Origin: Comamonadaceae bacterium | GTDB lineage: Bacteria > Pseudomonadota > Gammaproteobacteria > Burkholderiales > Burkholderiaceae_C | Length of the DNA: 64,000 bases | Direction of reading: 5' to 3' | Assembly: GCA_947375135.1 (NCBI GenBank) | Contig: CANCER010000001.1 | Coordinates: forward strand, 1 to 64,000 | Part shown: in pieces, positions 7,131 to 16,804 of the stretch | Position numbering within the stretch: position 1 is the stretch's first letter | How the letters are laid out: every line of letters begins with the position of its first letter | Program-made: the position numbers and the translations under genes | Notes under the pieces: generated by a model | The model's database searches: none | What the model was told of the DNA's origin: nothing | Seen by the model: the letters and a program-made list of their open reading frames with translations, nothing else

Positions 7131-8354
7131 TTAACGCTCCCGAAAGGACTCCATCAGCGTCCGGCGCAGGGGTTTGAGCAGGTAGTCCATCAGCGTCCGG
7201 TTGCCGGTGCGGATGTCGATTTGTGCCGTCATCCCGGGCAGGATGTCCAGATGCTTGCCGGTGCTGGACACGATCGGGAAGGCATCCGGGCGGATGTGTA
7301 CGCGGTAATACACCTCCTGCTTTTGCGAGCTCGCATCCTTGAGGGTGTCGGCGCTGACGTAGATCACCTTGCCCGGCACGCTGCCGAAGAGCGTGTAGTC
7401 AAACGGATCGAACCGGATGTTGGCCTCCAGCCCGGGGCGCACGCGTGCGATGTCGGTCGGGCTGATCATGGCCTCCATGATCAGTTCATCGTCTGCGGGC
7501 ACGATGGCCATGATTTCGTCGCCGGGCCTGAGCACCCCGCCCACCGTCGTCACCTTCACGGTTTTGACGATGCCGTCCAGGTTGGCCGTAAAGATGGTGT
7601 CGCTGCGCTCCTGGTCCCGCTTGACCAATTCGTGCTCGTTCTGGGCAATCTGGTCTTCAATTTTGCTGAGCTCTGTGCGCGCATCTTCCAGGTACTTGTT
7701 TTTTTGGTTGACGAGTTTGGCCTCTTCCTCGTTCGAGGCCATCTGCGCACCCAGCAATTCGGCACCGCTGACGTCCCCGGACTTCAGCAGATGCTCCACC
7801 AGCCGCTGTTTCTCTCTGGCCAGGTTTAGCGCAACCTGCAAGGTGCGCAGTGAGTCTTTCAGGCCATCGCTGCGTTGCACAAACAAGGCCCGCTCAAGGT
7901 CTATCTGGCTCTTCTGCGCGGCGGTGCTGGGTGTGGGAAATTGAGGTTCCGACGCCCCCGTGACCTCGGCCCGCAAGCGCGCGGCTCTGGCCTTCAGGGA
8001 CAGGAGCTGTGCAGACGTCTCGCCCACCATGGCGCCGATGCGCGTGGGGTCCAGCTTGGCCAGTATCTGGCCGCGTTGGACCCGGTCACCTTCTTTCACC
8101 AGCAGGTGGGTGAGAACGCCACCATCCACCGACTGAATGACCTGCACCCTGCTGCTGGTAATCACCTCGCCCCGGGCCCGGGCAACTTCGTCTACCCGGA
8201 AGACCAGGGACCAGGCCAAAAACAGCAGGACCCCGACGATGACCAGGCCAAAGTACAAACCATTGCGGCGCAGATGGAAGTTTTCCAGATGTTGCGTGCG
8301 GTGGCGCTGAACGGCTTCGTCGTCCTGCGGGTGATTTCTAGGCCACATGGGCAT
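7131..8354 (-). CDS. Type I secretion membrane fusion protein (HlyD family)
   Basis: A 407-residue periplasmic adaptor that links the inner-membrane ABC exporter to the outer-membrane channel. A cytoplasmic N-terminus (MPMWPRNHPQDDEAVQRH) is followed by one membrane segment (GLYFGLVIVGVLLFLAWSL), a lipoyl-like half (VIQSVDGGVLTHLLVKEGD), a long coiled-coil region and the C-terminal beta-barrel part (GLEANIRFDPFDYTLFG, then PGKVIYVS). I chose the ATG at 8354 (or 8348); starts further upstream would lie deep inside the exporter gene. It overlaps the exporter stop by 17 bp, indicating translational coupling. It resembles LapC/PrtE-type adaptors for large RTX adhesins, which fits the 2024-residue RTX protein upstream in this locus. 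Confidence 0.92.
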   Translation of the reverse strand: MPMWPRNHPQDDEAVQRHRTQHLENFHLRRNGLYFGLVIVGVLLFLAWSLVFRVDEVARARGEVITSSRVQVIQSVDGGVLTHLLVKEGDRVQRGQILAKLDPTRIGAMVGETSAQLLSLKARAARLRAEVTGASEPQFPTPSTAAQKSQIDLERALFVQRSDGLKDSLRTLQVALNLAREKQRLVEHLLKSGDVSGAELLGAQMASNEEEAKLVNQKNKYLEDARTELSKIEDQIAQNEHELVKRDQERSDTIFTANLDGIVKTVKVTTVGGVLRPGDEIMAIVPADDELIMEAMISPTDIARVRPGLEANIRFDPFDYTLFGSVPGKVIYVSADTLKDASSQKQEVYYRVHIRPDAFPIVSSTGKHLDILPGMTAQIDIRTGNRTLMDYLLKPLRRTLMESFRER

Positions 8355-10485
8355 TCCCTCCATCCAGCGGCTTTGCCGCAGCCACTGCGGCGCGTGGCGC
8401 ATTCGCCATGAGTTGCGCCTGCACGTCCTGCGGCGTGCCATCCATCACAACCTCGCCCTGTTGCATCACCACCAGCCGCGTGGCCAGCTTCATGGCCTGC
8501 ATGGGCCGGTGCGTGGCCACAATCAAAATATCCTCCGGCCGCAGGTTGCTGGCCAGCACATGCCAGACCCTGGCCTCGTTTTCCGAATCCAGCGAGGCCG
8601 TGGGCTCATCCAGCAACCAAATGCGGGGCTGGTTGATCACCACGCGCGCCAGGGCAACGAGTTGCCGCTGCCCCCCGGAGAGGCCCTCGCCGCCCTCGCT
8701 GATCACGAGGTCCATGCCCTGCGCGCTGGAGGCGGCGATGGCATCCACCCCCAATTCACGGGTGATTTTGAGCAGCCGGGAGTCGCCCACCGTGCCCGAG
8801 AGGGTGAGGTTGCTGCGCAGGGTTCCTTTGAACAGGTGAACACTCTGGGGAAGGTAGCCCACCTGGCTGGCCACGACCTGCGGGTCGATCTCCCAGAGGT
8901 CTGCATCGCCCAGGCGTACCCGGCCCTCGCCGGGTGGATACAGGCCGGCAATGATCTTGAGCAAGGTGGACTTGCCACAGCCCACAGGCCCCAGCAAAAG
9001 CACCCGCTCACCGGACTTGAAACCCAGACGCTTGATCCGGATGTGCTGCACCGGCGACTCGGGGTAGGAAAACCGGAGCTGGTCCAGTTCAATGGATTCG
9101 GGCGCCTGCTCTGGAACCAGCAGGGTCTGGTCGGGGCGCCGCTCCAGGTCCAGCACCAGAACCTGATGAACCATCTCCAGTGACTGTTTTACGCCTTGCC
9201 ACTGCGTCAGGTAATTGACCGCTTGCGCCACCGGTGCAATCACCCGGCCGCCCAGAATGCTGCAGGCCACCAGGCCCCCCGTGGTCAGCAGCCCGGCTTC
9301 GATTTGCCACACCCCCACGACAATCGCCGCCACATAGGCCAGGGTCGACAAACCGCCAGTGGCATTCGCGGTGGCACTGTTGATGGCCTTTTGCTCGATG
9401 TGGTAGCTGTCAATGCTGGCGGTAATGGCTTGCCATTCTTCCGAAAAACGCCAGGTGGCATTGCCGGCGCGGATGGATTCGGCACCACGGATGGCATCTA
9501 CCAAAACCCCTTGCCGCTCGTTGCTGCGCACCACCTGCTTGCGCAACAGGCTCTGCAAGCGCTTCTGGGACAGCAGCCCCAGCGCCAACGCCACCAGCAA
9601 GAGCAGCAAATACACCCAGGCCAGGGGGCCGCCGATGATGGCAATGAACACAATGAACAAAAGCGCAAACGGCAAGTCGACCAGACTGAAGACGACCCCC
9701 GCCGAGAAAAATTGCCGCACCGACTCCAGGCCGCCCACCTGAGCGGCCAGCGTACCCAGCGATTTGGGCTGCTTATCCAGCCGCAGGTGCAGTAGGTGGT
9801 CAAAAACCCGCTGCGACACGCGCTTGTCCACCGCCACCGACAGGCTGTCCAGAATGCGGGCCCGCACCGACTTGAGCGACCAGTCCAGCGCCAAGATCAA
9901 CAACATGCCGGCCACCAGGGTAGTCAAGGTGGCAAAGGCCATCGTGGGCACGACGCGGTCGTACACCTGCATGGTGAACAGCGAACTCGCGATCGCCAAC
10001 ACATTGACCACCACCGTGGCAACAAACACTTTGCCCACCCAGGCCCTGTCGCGGAAAAGCTCCTCCCAGATGAGCTGCGCTGCGCGGTTGGCCGCCAGGG
10101 GTGAAGTCCCCCCCCTGGAGCGTTGCGCCGGTACACGCAAGCACACCACCAGGCAGTCCTGCAGGTCGGACTCTGCAATGTCCTGCGGCTGGTTCTGTGC
10201 GTCGATCAGAGTGACCTGGTCGCCGGACTTCTTCTCGGCGATGAACCAGTCGCCCCTGTATTGCAGCAGCACCGGCAGGCGGCGCAGATCGAACCGGCGC
10301 CAGCCCAGCTGAATCACCTGCACGCCCTTGATCTGGGCCTGGGTGAGGATGAAGCGAACGCGATCGCCCGGCTGCACCTCAGGCAGTGTTTTGTCTGCAC
10401 GCAGGACGGCCGCATCGAGTCCAGGGACATCGTGGGCCATGCCAAGCATCTGCAGCAAGCGCTGCAGCAGGGGGCTGGTAATCAT
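8338..10485 (-). CDS. Type I secretion ABC transporter permease/ATPase (LapB-like)
   Basis: A 715-residue inner-membrane exporter that drives one-step secretion of RTX proteins using ATP. The N-terminal 120 residues form a peptidase-C39-like domain without a catalytic Cys, as in LapB/HlyB-type exporters that do not cleave a leader. A six-helix membrane domain follows (VNVLAIASSLFTMQVYDRVVP, PFALLFIVFIAIIGGPLAWVY). The nucleotide-binding domain has Walker A GPVGCGKST, signature LSGGQRQ and Walker B IWLLDEPTASLD. Only 3 bp separate it from the TolC-like gene stop, and it overlaps the adaptor gene, so the three export genes are one transcription unit. The substrate is most likely the RTX protein at 16805-22879. 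Confidence 0.94.
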   Translation of the reverse strand: MITSPLLQRLLQMLGMAHDVPGLDAAVLRADKTLPEVQPGDRVRFILTQAQIKGVQVIQLGWRRFDLRRLPVLLQYRGDWFIAEKKSGDQVTLIDAQNQPQDIAESDLQDCLVVCLRVPAQRSRGGTSPLAANRAAQLIWEELFRDRAWVGKVFVATVVVNVLAIASSLFTMQVYDRVVPTMAFATLTTLVAGMLLILALDWSLKSVRARILDSLSVAVDKRVSQRVFDHLLHLRLDKQPKSLGTLAAQVGGLESVRQFFSAGVVFSLVDLPFALLFIVFIAIIGGPLAWVYLLLLLVALALGLLSQKRLQSLLRKQVVRSNERQGVLVDAIRGAESIRAGNATWRFSEEWQAITASIDSYHIEQKAINSATANATGGLSTLAYVAAIVVGVWQIEAGLLTTGGLVACSILGGRVIAPVAQAVNYLTQWQGVKQSLEMVHQVLVLDLERRPDQTLLVPEQAPESIELDQLRFSYPESPVQHIRIKRLGFKSGERVLLLGPVGCGKSTLLKIIAGLYPPGEGRVRLGDADLWEIDPQVVASQVGYLPQSVHLFKGTLRSNLTLSGTVGDSRLLKITRELGVDAIAASSAQGMDLVISEGGEGLSGGQRQLVALARVVINQPRIWLLDEPTASLDSENEARVWHVLASNLRPEDILIVATHRPMQAMKLATRLVVMQQGEVVMDGTPQDVQAQLMANAPRAAVAAAKPLDGGNAHVA

Positions 10486-10488
10486 GGT

Positions 10489-11757
10489 TTATTTGTCGTT
10501 TATGCCGCTCAGCGCGTCGAGTCTGCCGGCGATTGCCGCCAGCTTGAGCGTGTAGGTCAACCAGTTGCTCTCGGCCAGTGCCAGTTGCAACTGCTGATCC
10601 GTCAACTCGCGCTGAATGTTCAACAGGTCCAGCCAGGATTTGCCGCCGGCCTCAAACTGGCGCTGGTAGGAGCCCAGCAGTGACGTCAACTCCGACACCG
10701 AATTGCCTTGGCTGTCGAGCAAAGACCGCTGCAAGGCCCGGTTCGCCTGCAAAGTCTGAACGGCCGTATTCAAGTCGTTGCGGGCGCTGTTCAGGTTCTC
10801 GAGCGCCGCTTGCTGCAAGGCCGAGGCAGCGCGCGCCCGGTTCAGGGCAGCAAAGCCCATGCCCTCCAGATTTCCCTGCAGGACAACGCCAAAGTACGTG
10901 CTGTTGCCGTTGCCGGGCTGCCCGTAGTTCTGCCCCGCCTGCAGGGCCAACGTCGGCATGCCGGCCAGCCGCTCGCGGTTCACGTCCGCCGTGCCCAGTT
11001 CGACCTGCTTCGCTTTGAGCCCGATATCGGCACTTTGCGACTCCGCCAGTGCGGCAAGCTCCTGGTCGTCGGGCAACTCCGTGACGCCGCTTGGAACCGG
11101 AACATCCGCCGGCACCGGAACTTGCGTCAGGCTCTTGAGACCCAGGAGCGCAACAGCCAGACCCGACGCATACCCTGCCCTGCGCGTGCGGGACTGGTTC
11201 AGCCGCGCCAGTGCGAGGGCCACATCGGCCTTCGAGGCGAGTTGGCCATCCTCACGCCGCCGGATGCGCTGGTGCAGCTTCTCCAGACTCGCCACATCGT
11301 CCTCTGCAATCGCCAGATTGGCCCTGGCTGCCAGCACGCTGCCGTAAGCCACGGCGGTCTGGTCGATGTACTGCCGTTGCATCCGCAACAGATCGGCCGC
11401 ATTGGCCGCCTTGTCTGCTTCGGCGTAGCCAATCGCACTGCTGATGCGGCCGAACGTCCAGACAGGCTGGGTACCTTGCAAGGTGGCCGGTTGCGTGTTG
11501 TTGTCCTGTGCCGAGGCCTGGGCACTGAGCGAAGGCAGCATCTGGGCGCGCGCCGTGTGGATGGCGTAATCCTTGGCCATCAACTCGGCACGCTTGCCGG
11601 CAATGGCCGGGTGCAGACCGATCGTCGAGCGCAGGGCCGCCTCCAGACCCCCGGACGGCACCAGCGCCGCTTCCTCCCCGGCGCTTGCGCCACCGCAAGC
11701 AGTGAGCAAGGCCAGGAACAAACCGGGGAACGGAGTCTTCACACCCTTCTTCAGCAA
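10489..11757 (-). CDS. TolC-family outer-membrane channel of the type I system
   Basis: A protein of about 422 residues with two outer-membrane-efflux repeats: long alanine- and leucine-rich alpha-helical hairpins such as IHTARAQMLPSLSAQA and the C-terminal RQFEAGGKSWLDLLNIQRELTDQ, typical of TolC/LapE. No ATG fits. I prefer the TTG at 11757, which follows GGAGGG by 6 nt and yields a lysine-led signal sequence ending LLTACGG, a possible lipobox; a GTG at 11742 is the alternative. The gene lies 26 bp after the autotransporter stop and 3 bp before the exporter gene. It completes the tripartite secretion apparatus. Confidence 0.88.
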   Translation of the reverse strand: MLKKGVKTPFPGLFLALLTACGGASAGEEAALVPSGGLEAALRSTIGLHPAIAGKRAELMAKDYAIHTARAQMLPSLSAQASAQDNNTQPATLQGTQPVWTFGRISSAIGYAEADKAANAADLLRMQRQYIDQTAVAYGSVLAARANLAIAEDDVASLEKLHQRIRRREDGQLASKADVALALARLNQSRTRRAGYASGLAVALLGLKSLTQVPVPADVPVPSGVTELPDDQELAALAESQSADIGLKAKQVELGTADVNRERLAGMPTLALQAGQNYGQPGNGNSTYFGVVLQGNLEGMGFAALNRARAASALQQAALENLNSARNDLNTAVQTLQANRALQRSLLDSQGNSVSELTSLLGSYQRQFEAGGKSWLDLLNIQRELTDQQLQLALAESNWLTYTLKLAAIAGRLDALSGINDK

Positions 11758-11783
11758 AGCACGCCCTCCGTCCTGCCTGTCGA

Positions 11784-14700
11784 TCAGAAGTCCCAACGTG
11801 CGGTCAGTGCCAGCTGGTTCGACACGTAAGCGCCGGTCTTCTGGTATTGGCCATACAGTGACAAGGACGACGTCTCACTCATCAGCAAGCTCATACCCAA
11901 GGTCGCCTTGACGCTGTTGCCGGCGGCTTCTGTCACTTGCGTATCAAACGCGGCCGCGTTCGACAAATCGCCAATGAACTGTGCGCTCACCGTCCGGTTG
12001 AAATTGACGGTCTGGTTCAGCGCCATGAGCGTGAACTCCGGCTTCACCACCATCCCGTTCACGCGGCTGGTGGTGGCCAGGCGCAGGCCCAGGCCGCTCT
12101 GGTTGCTGGTCAGGCTTTGTCCCTTCACGCGCAGACCGATGTCACCCGCGTTGGTTTCCTGGTAGTCGTCCTGCTGCAAGGAACTCGTTTCGAAACTCAA
12201 CAGCGGCGTCAGCGAGGTGGTCGAATCCTGGAACAGGATGCGGTAACCCAGGTTCAACTTCCCGCTGGACTGCTTGCCACTGATGTCGAACTGCGCCGTA
12301 CGGCCCACCACCGTGGCACGGTTGCCCTGGGTGCTCAGGTTGGAAGACGTGAGTGTTACATCGGCAAACAGTGCCGGGGTGAAGTCGTAGGCGCCATAGA
12401 GTGACACGTGCCAGGCTTTGGCGGTTGACGTGTCGCCCAGGCGGAAGTTCTGCTGCTCCGTCTCCGCACTGCTGTTGGACAGTGCCAGGCCGACCACCGA
12501 GTCCCGGTTCGGGTGCACATCCAGACCCAGCGAGTAGCCGTTGACCTTGGACTTGAACCCGTCGAATGGGCCCACGGCCTCTTGCGTGCCCTGCGCGTAA
12601 ACGCTGCGCAGCCATACACCCTTGTTGCGATCAGGCTGGGCCGCATCCGCGCTGCGCAGCTCTTGCATGCGCATGCCGATGTTGTCACTCACGGCAGAGG
12701 CCGCAGCAAAATCGCCCATGGCCAATGCGTTGTTGGCACCGGGCGCCAAACGCTGAACCTGCTTGGCCAGGTTGGCCTGGTTGTTACCGTAGCCCCACTG
12801 GTTGATGTCCAGCTTGTTCAACACGGTTTGCAGGTCCGCTGTGTAGTTGACACCCGACGCTGCCAGGGTACCCAGGCGCAAAGCGGCCGGGTTGGAGAAA
12901 TGGCCCGCCGTGCCGGACTTGGCAATGTAGACATCGTTGGCACGCGTGGCCGTCACCACCAGGCTGCCATTCACCTGGCTCAGTGCGGTATCGATGACAA
13001 AGCTGTTGTCGGTCAGAATCGTGTTGGGCAGGCCGCTGGTCGCGCCGCTGGCCACGCCAATCAGCGTATAGGTCTGGCCATTGCGCAGGCTACCCAGCAT
13101 GCTCAGGTTCACCTTCTCGTTGCCGCCCATCACCAGGGTGGAGCCGAGACCACCGGTCGTGCTGCTGGATGCCGCACTGTTCACCAGGCCGCCCCCATCG
13201 ATCTGACCCCATGCCGTGTTGCCCAATGCGAAATTCAGCGTGGCGCCATTGGTGGTCAAAGCGCCGGTGCCGAAGCTTGACTTCGTCACGGTTGCCGTGT
13301 TGGTCAGCGTGCCATCGGCATTCTTGGTGTGCGCAAAGCCCAGCACTGAGAAGAGGTCGGTGGTCACGGTGCCGGCCGTATTCAGCGTCACGTTGGATGA
13401 AGCCAATGTCACCGCATTACCGAGATAGACATTGCCCGTCAGGTTGGCGATGGTCGCGTTGCCATTGCTGTTTTGCGTCGTACCCATGGTGGTTGCCGCG
13501 GCATACACGTTATGGCCGATGTTGACGGTGGCAGTGGCGGCCGTCACGGGCAATACGACGGCATCACTGGTAGCGGCGTGGAAGTTCACCGCTTTCAGGT
13601 AATTCGCCGGATCCCCTATGTTGGTCTGCGTCGTGGCCGAGCCGACAAAATTCAGCGTGCCGGTGTTGGCGGTATCCGTCGTCACCCCGGAGGTGATCAG
13701 TTTGCCATCGGCCACATTCACGGTGCCGTCTGCCTGGTAGCGCAAGCTGCCATTCAGGTCACCCAGCAAATTGATGTTGCCGGTACCCGACACATTCAGG
13801 GTCGTGGGGGCCGACATGTACACATTGCCGTTGAACGTGACGGTCTTGCCGTTTGCGCCCGCATAGATTTCCAGGAAGTTCTCGCCGCTGGCGGCTGAAC
13901 CCAGATCGCCAGTCACCACACTGTTGCCAAGAAAGCGCAACGAGGCGTTGTTGGCATTGACAAACGCCGTGGCAGCAGCCGCGTTGCCGGCATGTTGGGT
14001 GATCAGGTCCACGCCATCGCCGAGTTGCAAGGTACCGGAACCACCCGCCCCGAAGTCAACCGTACCGACGAAGCCCACATTGTTGGGCGACGCCACTGGG
14101 CTGACAGGGCCATTGAATTGAACTGTTCCGTTACCACTGTAAGCCAGCTTGTCGGCATAGACCACACCGCCGGTGAAGATGTCGGTGGCACCGGTCGTAC
14201 CGGCGTTCACCTGCTTCAATGCCATTCCGCTGACACCGACATTGCCGGTCACCGTCGAGCTGCCCAGCAGTGTGAGGGAGCCCGTGCCGTTCGCGGCCGT
14301 GGTGACCGCGCCGGTCAGATTCGCGCTCGCTGCCAGTTGCAGCGTGCCGTCGTTGAACAGCTCGATGCTGGTGGCCTCAACATTGGCCTTGGCAAGCAAG
14401 GTCTTTGCCGTAGGTCCGACGGTGTTCACATTCAGCGCGGCCAGTTTGCCGACCTTACCGCTCAAGGTGCCGCCACCCAACGAGTTGAGTGTGCCGGTGA
14501 ACGTCAAGGACACGACGTCGCCGGTAATTTCCTTGCCGTCGGCCAGGTTCACGGTACCTGCCTGGTCCTTGAAGTTAATCGCACCCGTCAGCCCCTGGTT
14601 GAGGTTGGCCGTACCAGCGCCCGAGAACTCAATGGCGGACGCCGTCGTCCCCCCCAAGGTGTTGAAGTTGCCGGTGCCCGTTCCAATGGTGGTGGTCACC

Positions 14701-16163
14701 GCCGTCAAATTGCCCTGAAAATTGGAGGTGCCTGCGTTCACGCCCACACTGGTAGCCGTCACAGCAGACTGGTACGTGGAGGTGCCGGTGCCCAGGTTGT
14801 TGACATTGGTTGCGTAAATGGCACCGGTGAAGGTGGAACTGGCATCCGTCGCACCAGAGTTCACGGTCTCCAGCGAGGCGCCGCTTGCGCCCACCGTGCC
14901 AGTCACCGTTTGCGTGCCACCGGCCAGCGTAAGTTGACCCAAGCCATTGCCATCGGTAACGACAGTGCCCGTCAGGTTGTAGCCACTGGCCATCGTCAAT
15001 GAGGACGATGCCGGTGTGATTGAGTTATTGTTATTCAGGCTGACCGTTTGTGCATACACATTGCCCGATACCGTTGTGTTCGAAACCGCGTCTGCATTGT
15101 TGTCAAAGCCGACAGCCGATCCCGTACCGCCAATATTCAAGCGCGCAATGGACATGCCGCTGGCGCCAACATGCCCGCTGATCGACTGTGTGCCCGACAG
15201 CATGGTGACTGTGCCGGTATTCGCCAGGTTGGTGGTAATAACGGTTTTATCCAACAAACCAACGATGCTGCCACCCACTTGCAAAACGCCATTGCTGCTG
15301 CCGAAAGTCGCTGCATTCACTGCAATGTTGGATTTATTGACATCCAGATACAGATTACTGCCCACCGCCACCACCGAGGCAGCCTGGTAATCCAGGTGGT
15401 CGGTTGAAAGATTGCCCCCAATCAAAACCAGCGAACTGTTGCCGTTGACCTGAACCGTGCCAATGGCCGTTGAACCAGACCCCACACTGCCCGTGACCGT
15501 GCCGGAACCGTTGAACACCAGGTTGCTGTTGCTGATAGACGTATTGGTCACATCGCCATACAGCGTCACCCCACTACCCAGGGTGACCGTGGAATTGCTG
15601 CCCAAGTAATTGAGTGACGTAGAGTGGGATCCATCGCCCAGGTTGCCCAAAAACTGAACTGCGGAGCCGGAGTTCAGGTTAATGTTATTGGCATAAATCT
15701 GGTTATTCAATACGTTGCCGGAATTATAAATATTAAAACCAGCTAGCGGGTCAGCCGTCACAAGGGAGCCATCCCAATGGACGCCAACCGCACCCACCAA
15801 CTGGTTATTTCCATTTAAATTAAAAATAGAATTTGAATTTGAAAAATAATAATTGTCAGGACTGGAGTACGAAGAGTAAATTGCCAACGGTGTAGTACCA
15901 AGGACAACTTCACCTGAAATATTAACACCCGAATTTAACGATCCAGAAAAATCACCATTAAAGGTATTACTGGGACCTCCGTTGTTGTAATATATTTCAG
16001 CAGAATTTATACTCCCCAAAACAGTGACAGAGGGTGACGTACTTAGGTTGTATCCAGTAGCCATTACAGCACTTGAAGCCATCACCAGCAGACCAAAAAC
16101 CCCAACCGAAGCAGTTACTTTACCGATTTTAATAATGCGGTAGCTGATTTCTTTGCGTTCCAT
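11784..16163 (-). CDS. Large autotransporter (repetitive passenger + C-terminal beta-barrel)
   Basis: A 1459-residue predicted type Va secreted surface protein. The extended N-terminus (MERKEISYRIIKIGKVTASVG...) leads into a signal-peptide hydrophobic core ending SSAVMA. The passenger, residues about 35-1150, is a Gly/Thr/Asn/Val-rich beta-helix-like region with recurring units of the type TVTGNVGxSGxxLxxVNxGxT followed by FxGxVYA. The last 280 residues form the autotransporter barrel (GVWLRSVYAQGTQE, YSLGLDVHPNRDSVVGLALS) ending in TARWDF with the terminal aromatic. The first 150 codons (15.7-16.2 kb) are notably AT-rich. Placement between an RTX substrate and a type I exporter is unusual, since autotransporters do not need those genes. 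Adhesin or biofilm roles are plausible. Confidence 0.9.
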   Translation of the reverse strand: MERKEISYRIIKIGKVTASVGVFGLLVMASSAVMATGYNLSTSPSVTVLGSINSAEIYYNNGGPSNTFNGDFSGSLNSGVNISGEVVLGTTPLAIYSSYSSPDNYYFSNSNSIFNLNGNNQLVGAVGVHWDGSLVTADPLAGFNIYNSGNVLNNQIYANNINLNSGSAVQFLGNLGDGSHSTSLNYLGSNSTVTLGSGVTLYGDVTNTSISNSNLVFNGSGTVTGSVGSGSTAIGTVQVNGNSSLVLIGGNLSTDHLDYQAASVVAVGSNLYLDVNKSNIAVNAATFGSSNGVLQVGGSIVGLLDKTVITTNLANTGTVTMLSGTQSISGHVGASGMSIARLNIGGTGSAVGFDNNADAVSNTTVSGNVYAQTVSLNNNNSITPASSSLTMASGYNLTGTVVTDGNGLGQLTLAGGTQTVTGTVGASGASLETVNSGATDASSTFTGAIYATNVNNLGTGTSTYQSAVTATSVGVNAGTSNFQGNLTAVTTTIGTGTGNFNTLGGTTASAIEFSGAGTANLNQGLTGAINFKDQAGTVNLADGKEITGDVVSLTFTGTLNSLGGGTLSGKVGKLAALNVNTVGPTAKTLLAKANVEATSIELFNDGTLQLAASANLTGAVTTAANGTGSLTLLGSSTVTGNVGVSGMALKQVNAGTTGATDIFTGGVVYADKLAYSGNGTVQFNGPVSPVASPNNVGFVGTVDFGAGGSGTLQLGDGVDLITQHAGNAAAATAFVNANNASLRFLGNSVVTGDLGSAASGENFLEIYAGANGKTVTFNGNVYMSAPTTLNVSGTGNINLLGDLNGSLRYQADGTVNVADGKLITSGVTTDTANTGTLNFVGSATTQTNIGDPANYLKAVNFHAATSDAVVLPVTAATATVNIGHNVYAAATTMGTTQNSNGNATIANLTGNVYLGNAVTLASSNVTLNTAGTVTTDLFSVLGFAHTKNADGTLTNTATVTKSSFGTGALTTNGATLNFALGNTAWGQIDGGGLVNSAASSSTTGGLGSTLVMGGNEKVNLSMLGSLRNGQTYTLIGVASGATSGLPNTILTDNSFVIDTALSQVNGSLVVTATRANDVYIAKSGTAGHFSNPAALRLGTLAASGVNYTADLQTVLNKLDINQWGYGNNQANLAKQVQRLAPGANNALAMGDFAAASAVSDNIGMRMQELRSADAAQPDRNKGVWLRSVYAQGTQEAVGPFDGFKSKVNGYSLGLDVHPNRDSVVGLALSNSSAETEQQNFRLGDTSTAKAWHVSLYGAYDFTPALFADVTLTSSNLSTQGNRATVVGRTAQFDISGKQSSGKLNLGYRILFQDSTTSLTPLLSFETSSLQQDDYQETNAGDIGLRVKGQSLTSNQSGLGLRLATTSRVNGMVVKPEFTLMALNQTVNFNRTVSAQFIGDLSNAAAFDTQVTEAAGNSVKATLGMSLLMSETSSLSLYGQYQKTGAYVSNQLALTARWDF

Positions 16164-16233
16164 TTTTATTCCTTTAATTTATATTGTTAGACCAAAAAAT
16201 TGCCTTTTCAATCAGCAATTGACACGACCCCGA

Positions 16234-16794
16234 TTACTCAACACACAAAAACCCACCCTGCGGGAAAGGGGCGCCGCTCAGATCCACGGCATGCGGGTGG
16301 TAGGCCAGCGGGTAAGAAGCAGGCTTGGCTTGTTCGCACTCGCTTTTGCCGCGCTGCAGTTCGCTGTCAGGGACGGCGTTAAACGCGCCGGGACGGTCCC
16401 AGCCCGGTTTGCCGTCCTGCTGCACCATGCGCGGGGGCGGACCACCGCTGCCGGGCAACCCGACCTCACAAAAGTAGCCACCTGCGGGCAGGGGGTTACC
16501 GGCCCGGTCCAGAGCGTGCGGGTGGTATCCGACAGCGCGCAGTTGGATGCCCACGCGCATGCAGCGGATGTCGCCTACCGCCTGCAAACTGGCGGGGACA
16601 GGGCCAAAGGCAGAGATGCGTTTCCAGGTCAGGTACTCCTGGCCTTGGGAATCCCTGGCACCCATGGATACGACTTGCGGTGGCGGATCGCTCGGTCGCT
16701 CTCCGATCAAGGGCGCGTTGGAGCAACCGGCCAATGCCAGGGTCAGGGCGGCCAACCAGAAGGGGCCGGTCAGGTGTTTTGAAAGGGCATCCAT
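16234..16794 (-). CDS. Small lipoprotein with duplicated YHPHA motif
   Basis: A 186-residue predicted outer- or inner-membrane lipoprotein. From the ATG at 16794 the signal sequence ends in LALAGC, a good lipobox with Cys24. The mature part carries two similar segments: YHPHALDRAGNPLPAGGYFC and YHPHAVDLSGAPFPQGGFLC, about 70 residues apart and each ending in a Cys; four Cys pairs are possible. I do not recognise the family. It starts 10 bp after the RTX stop and precedes the autotransporter by 70 bp, so it is very likely cotranscribed with both. A role in anchoring or folding one of these surface proteins is a guess from position. Confidence 0.8.
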   Translation of the reverse strand: MDALSKHLTGPFWLAALTLALAGCSNAPLIGERPSDPPPQVVSMGARDSQGQEYLTWKRISAFGPVPASLQAVGDIRCMRVGIQLRAVGYHPHALDRAGNPLPAGGYFCEVGLPGSGGPPPRMVQQDGKPGWDRPGAFNAVPDSELQRGKSECEQAKPASYPLAYHPHAVDLSGAPFPQGGFLCVE

Positions 16795-16804
16795 GTCCAG
16801 ATCC

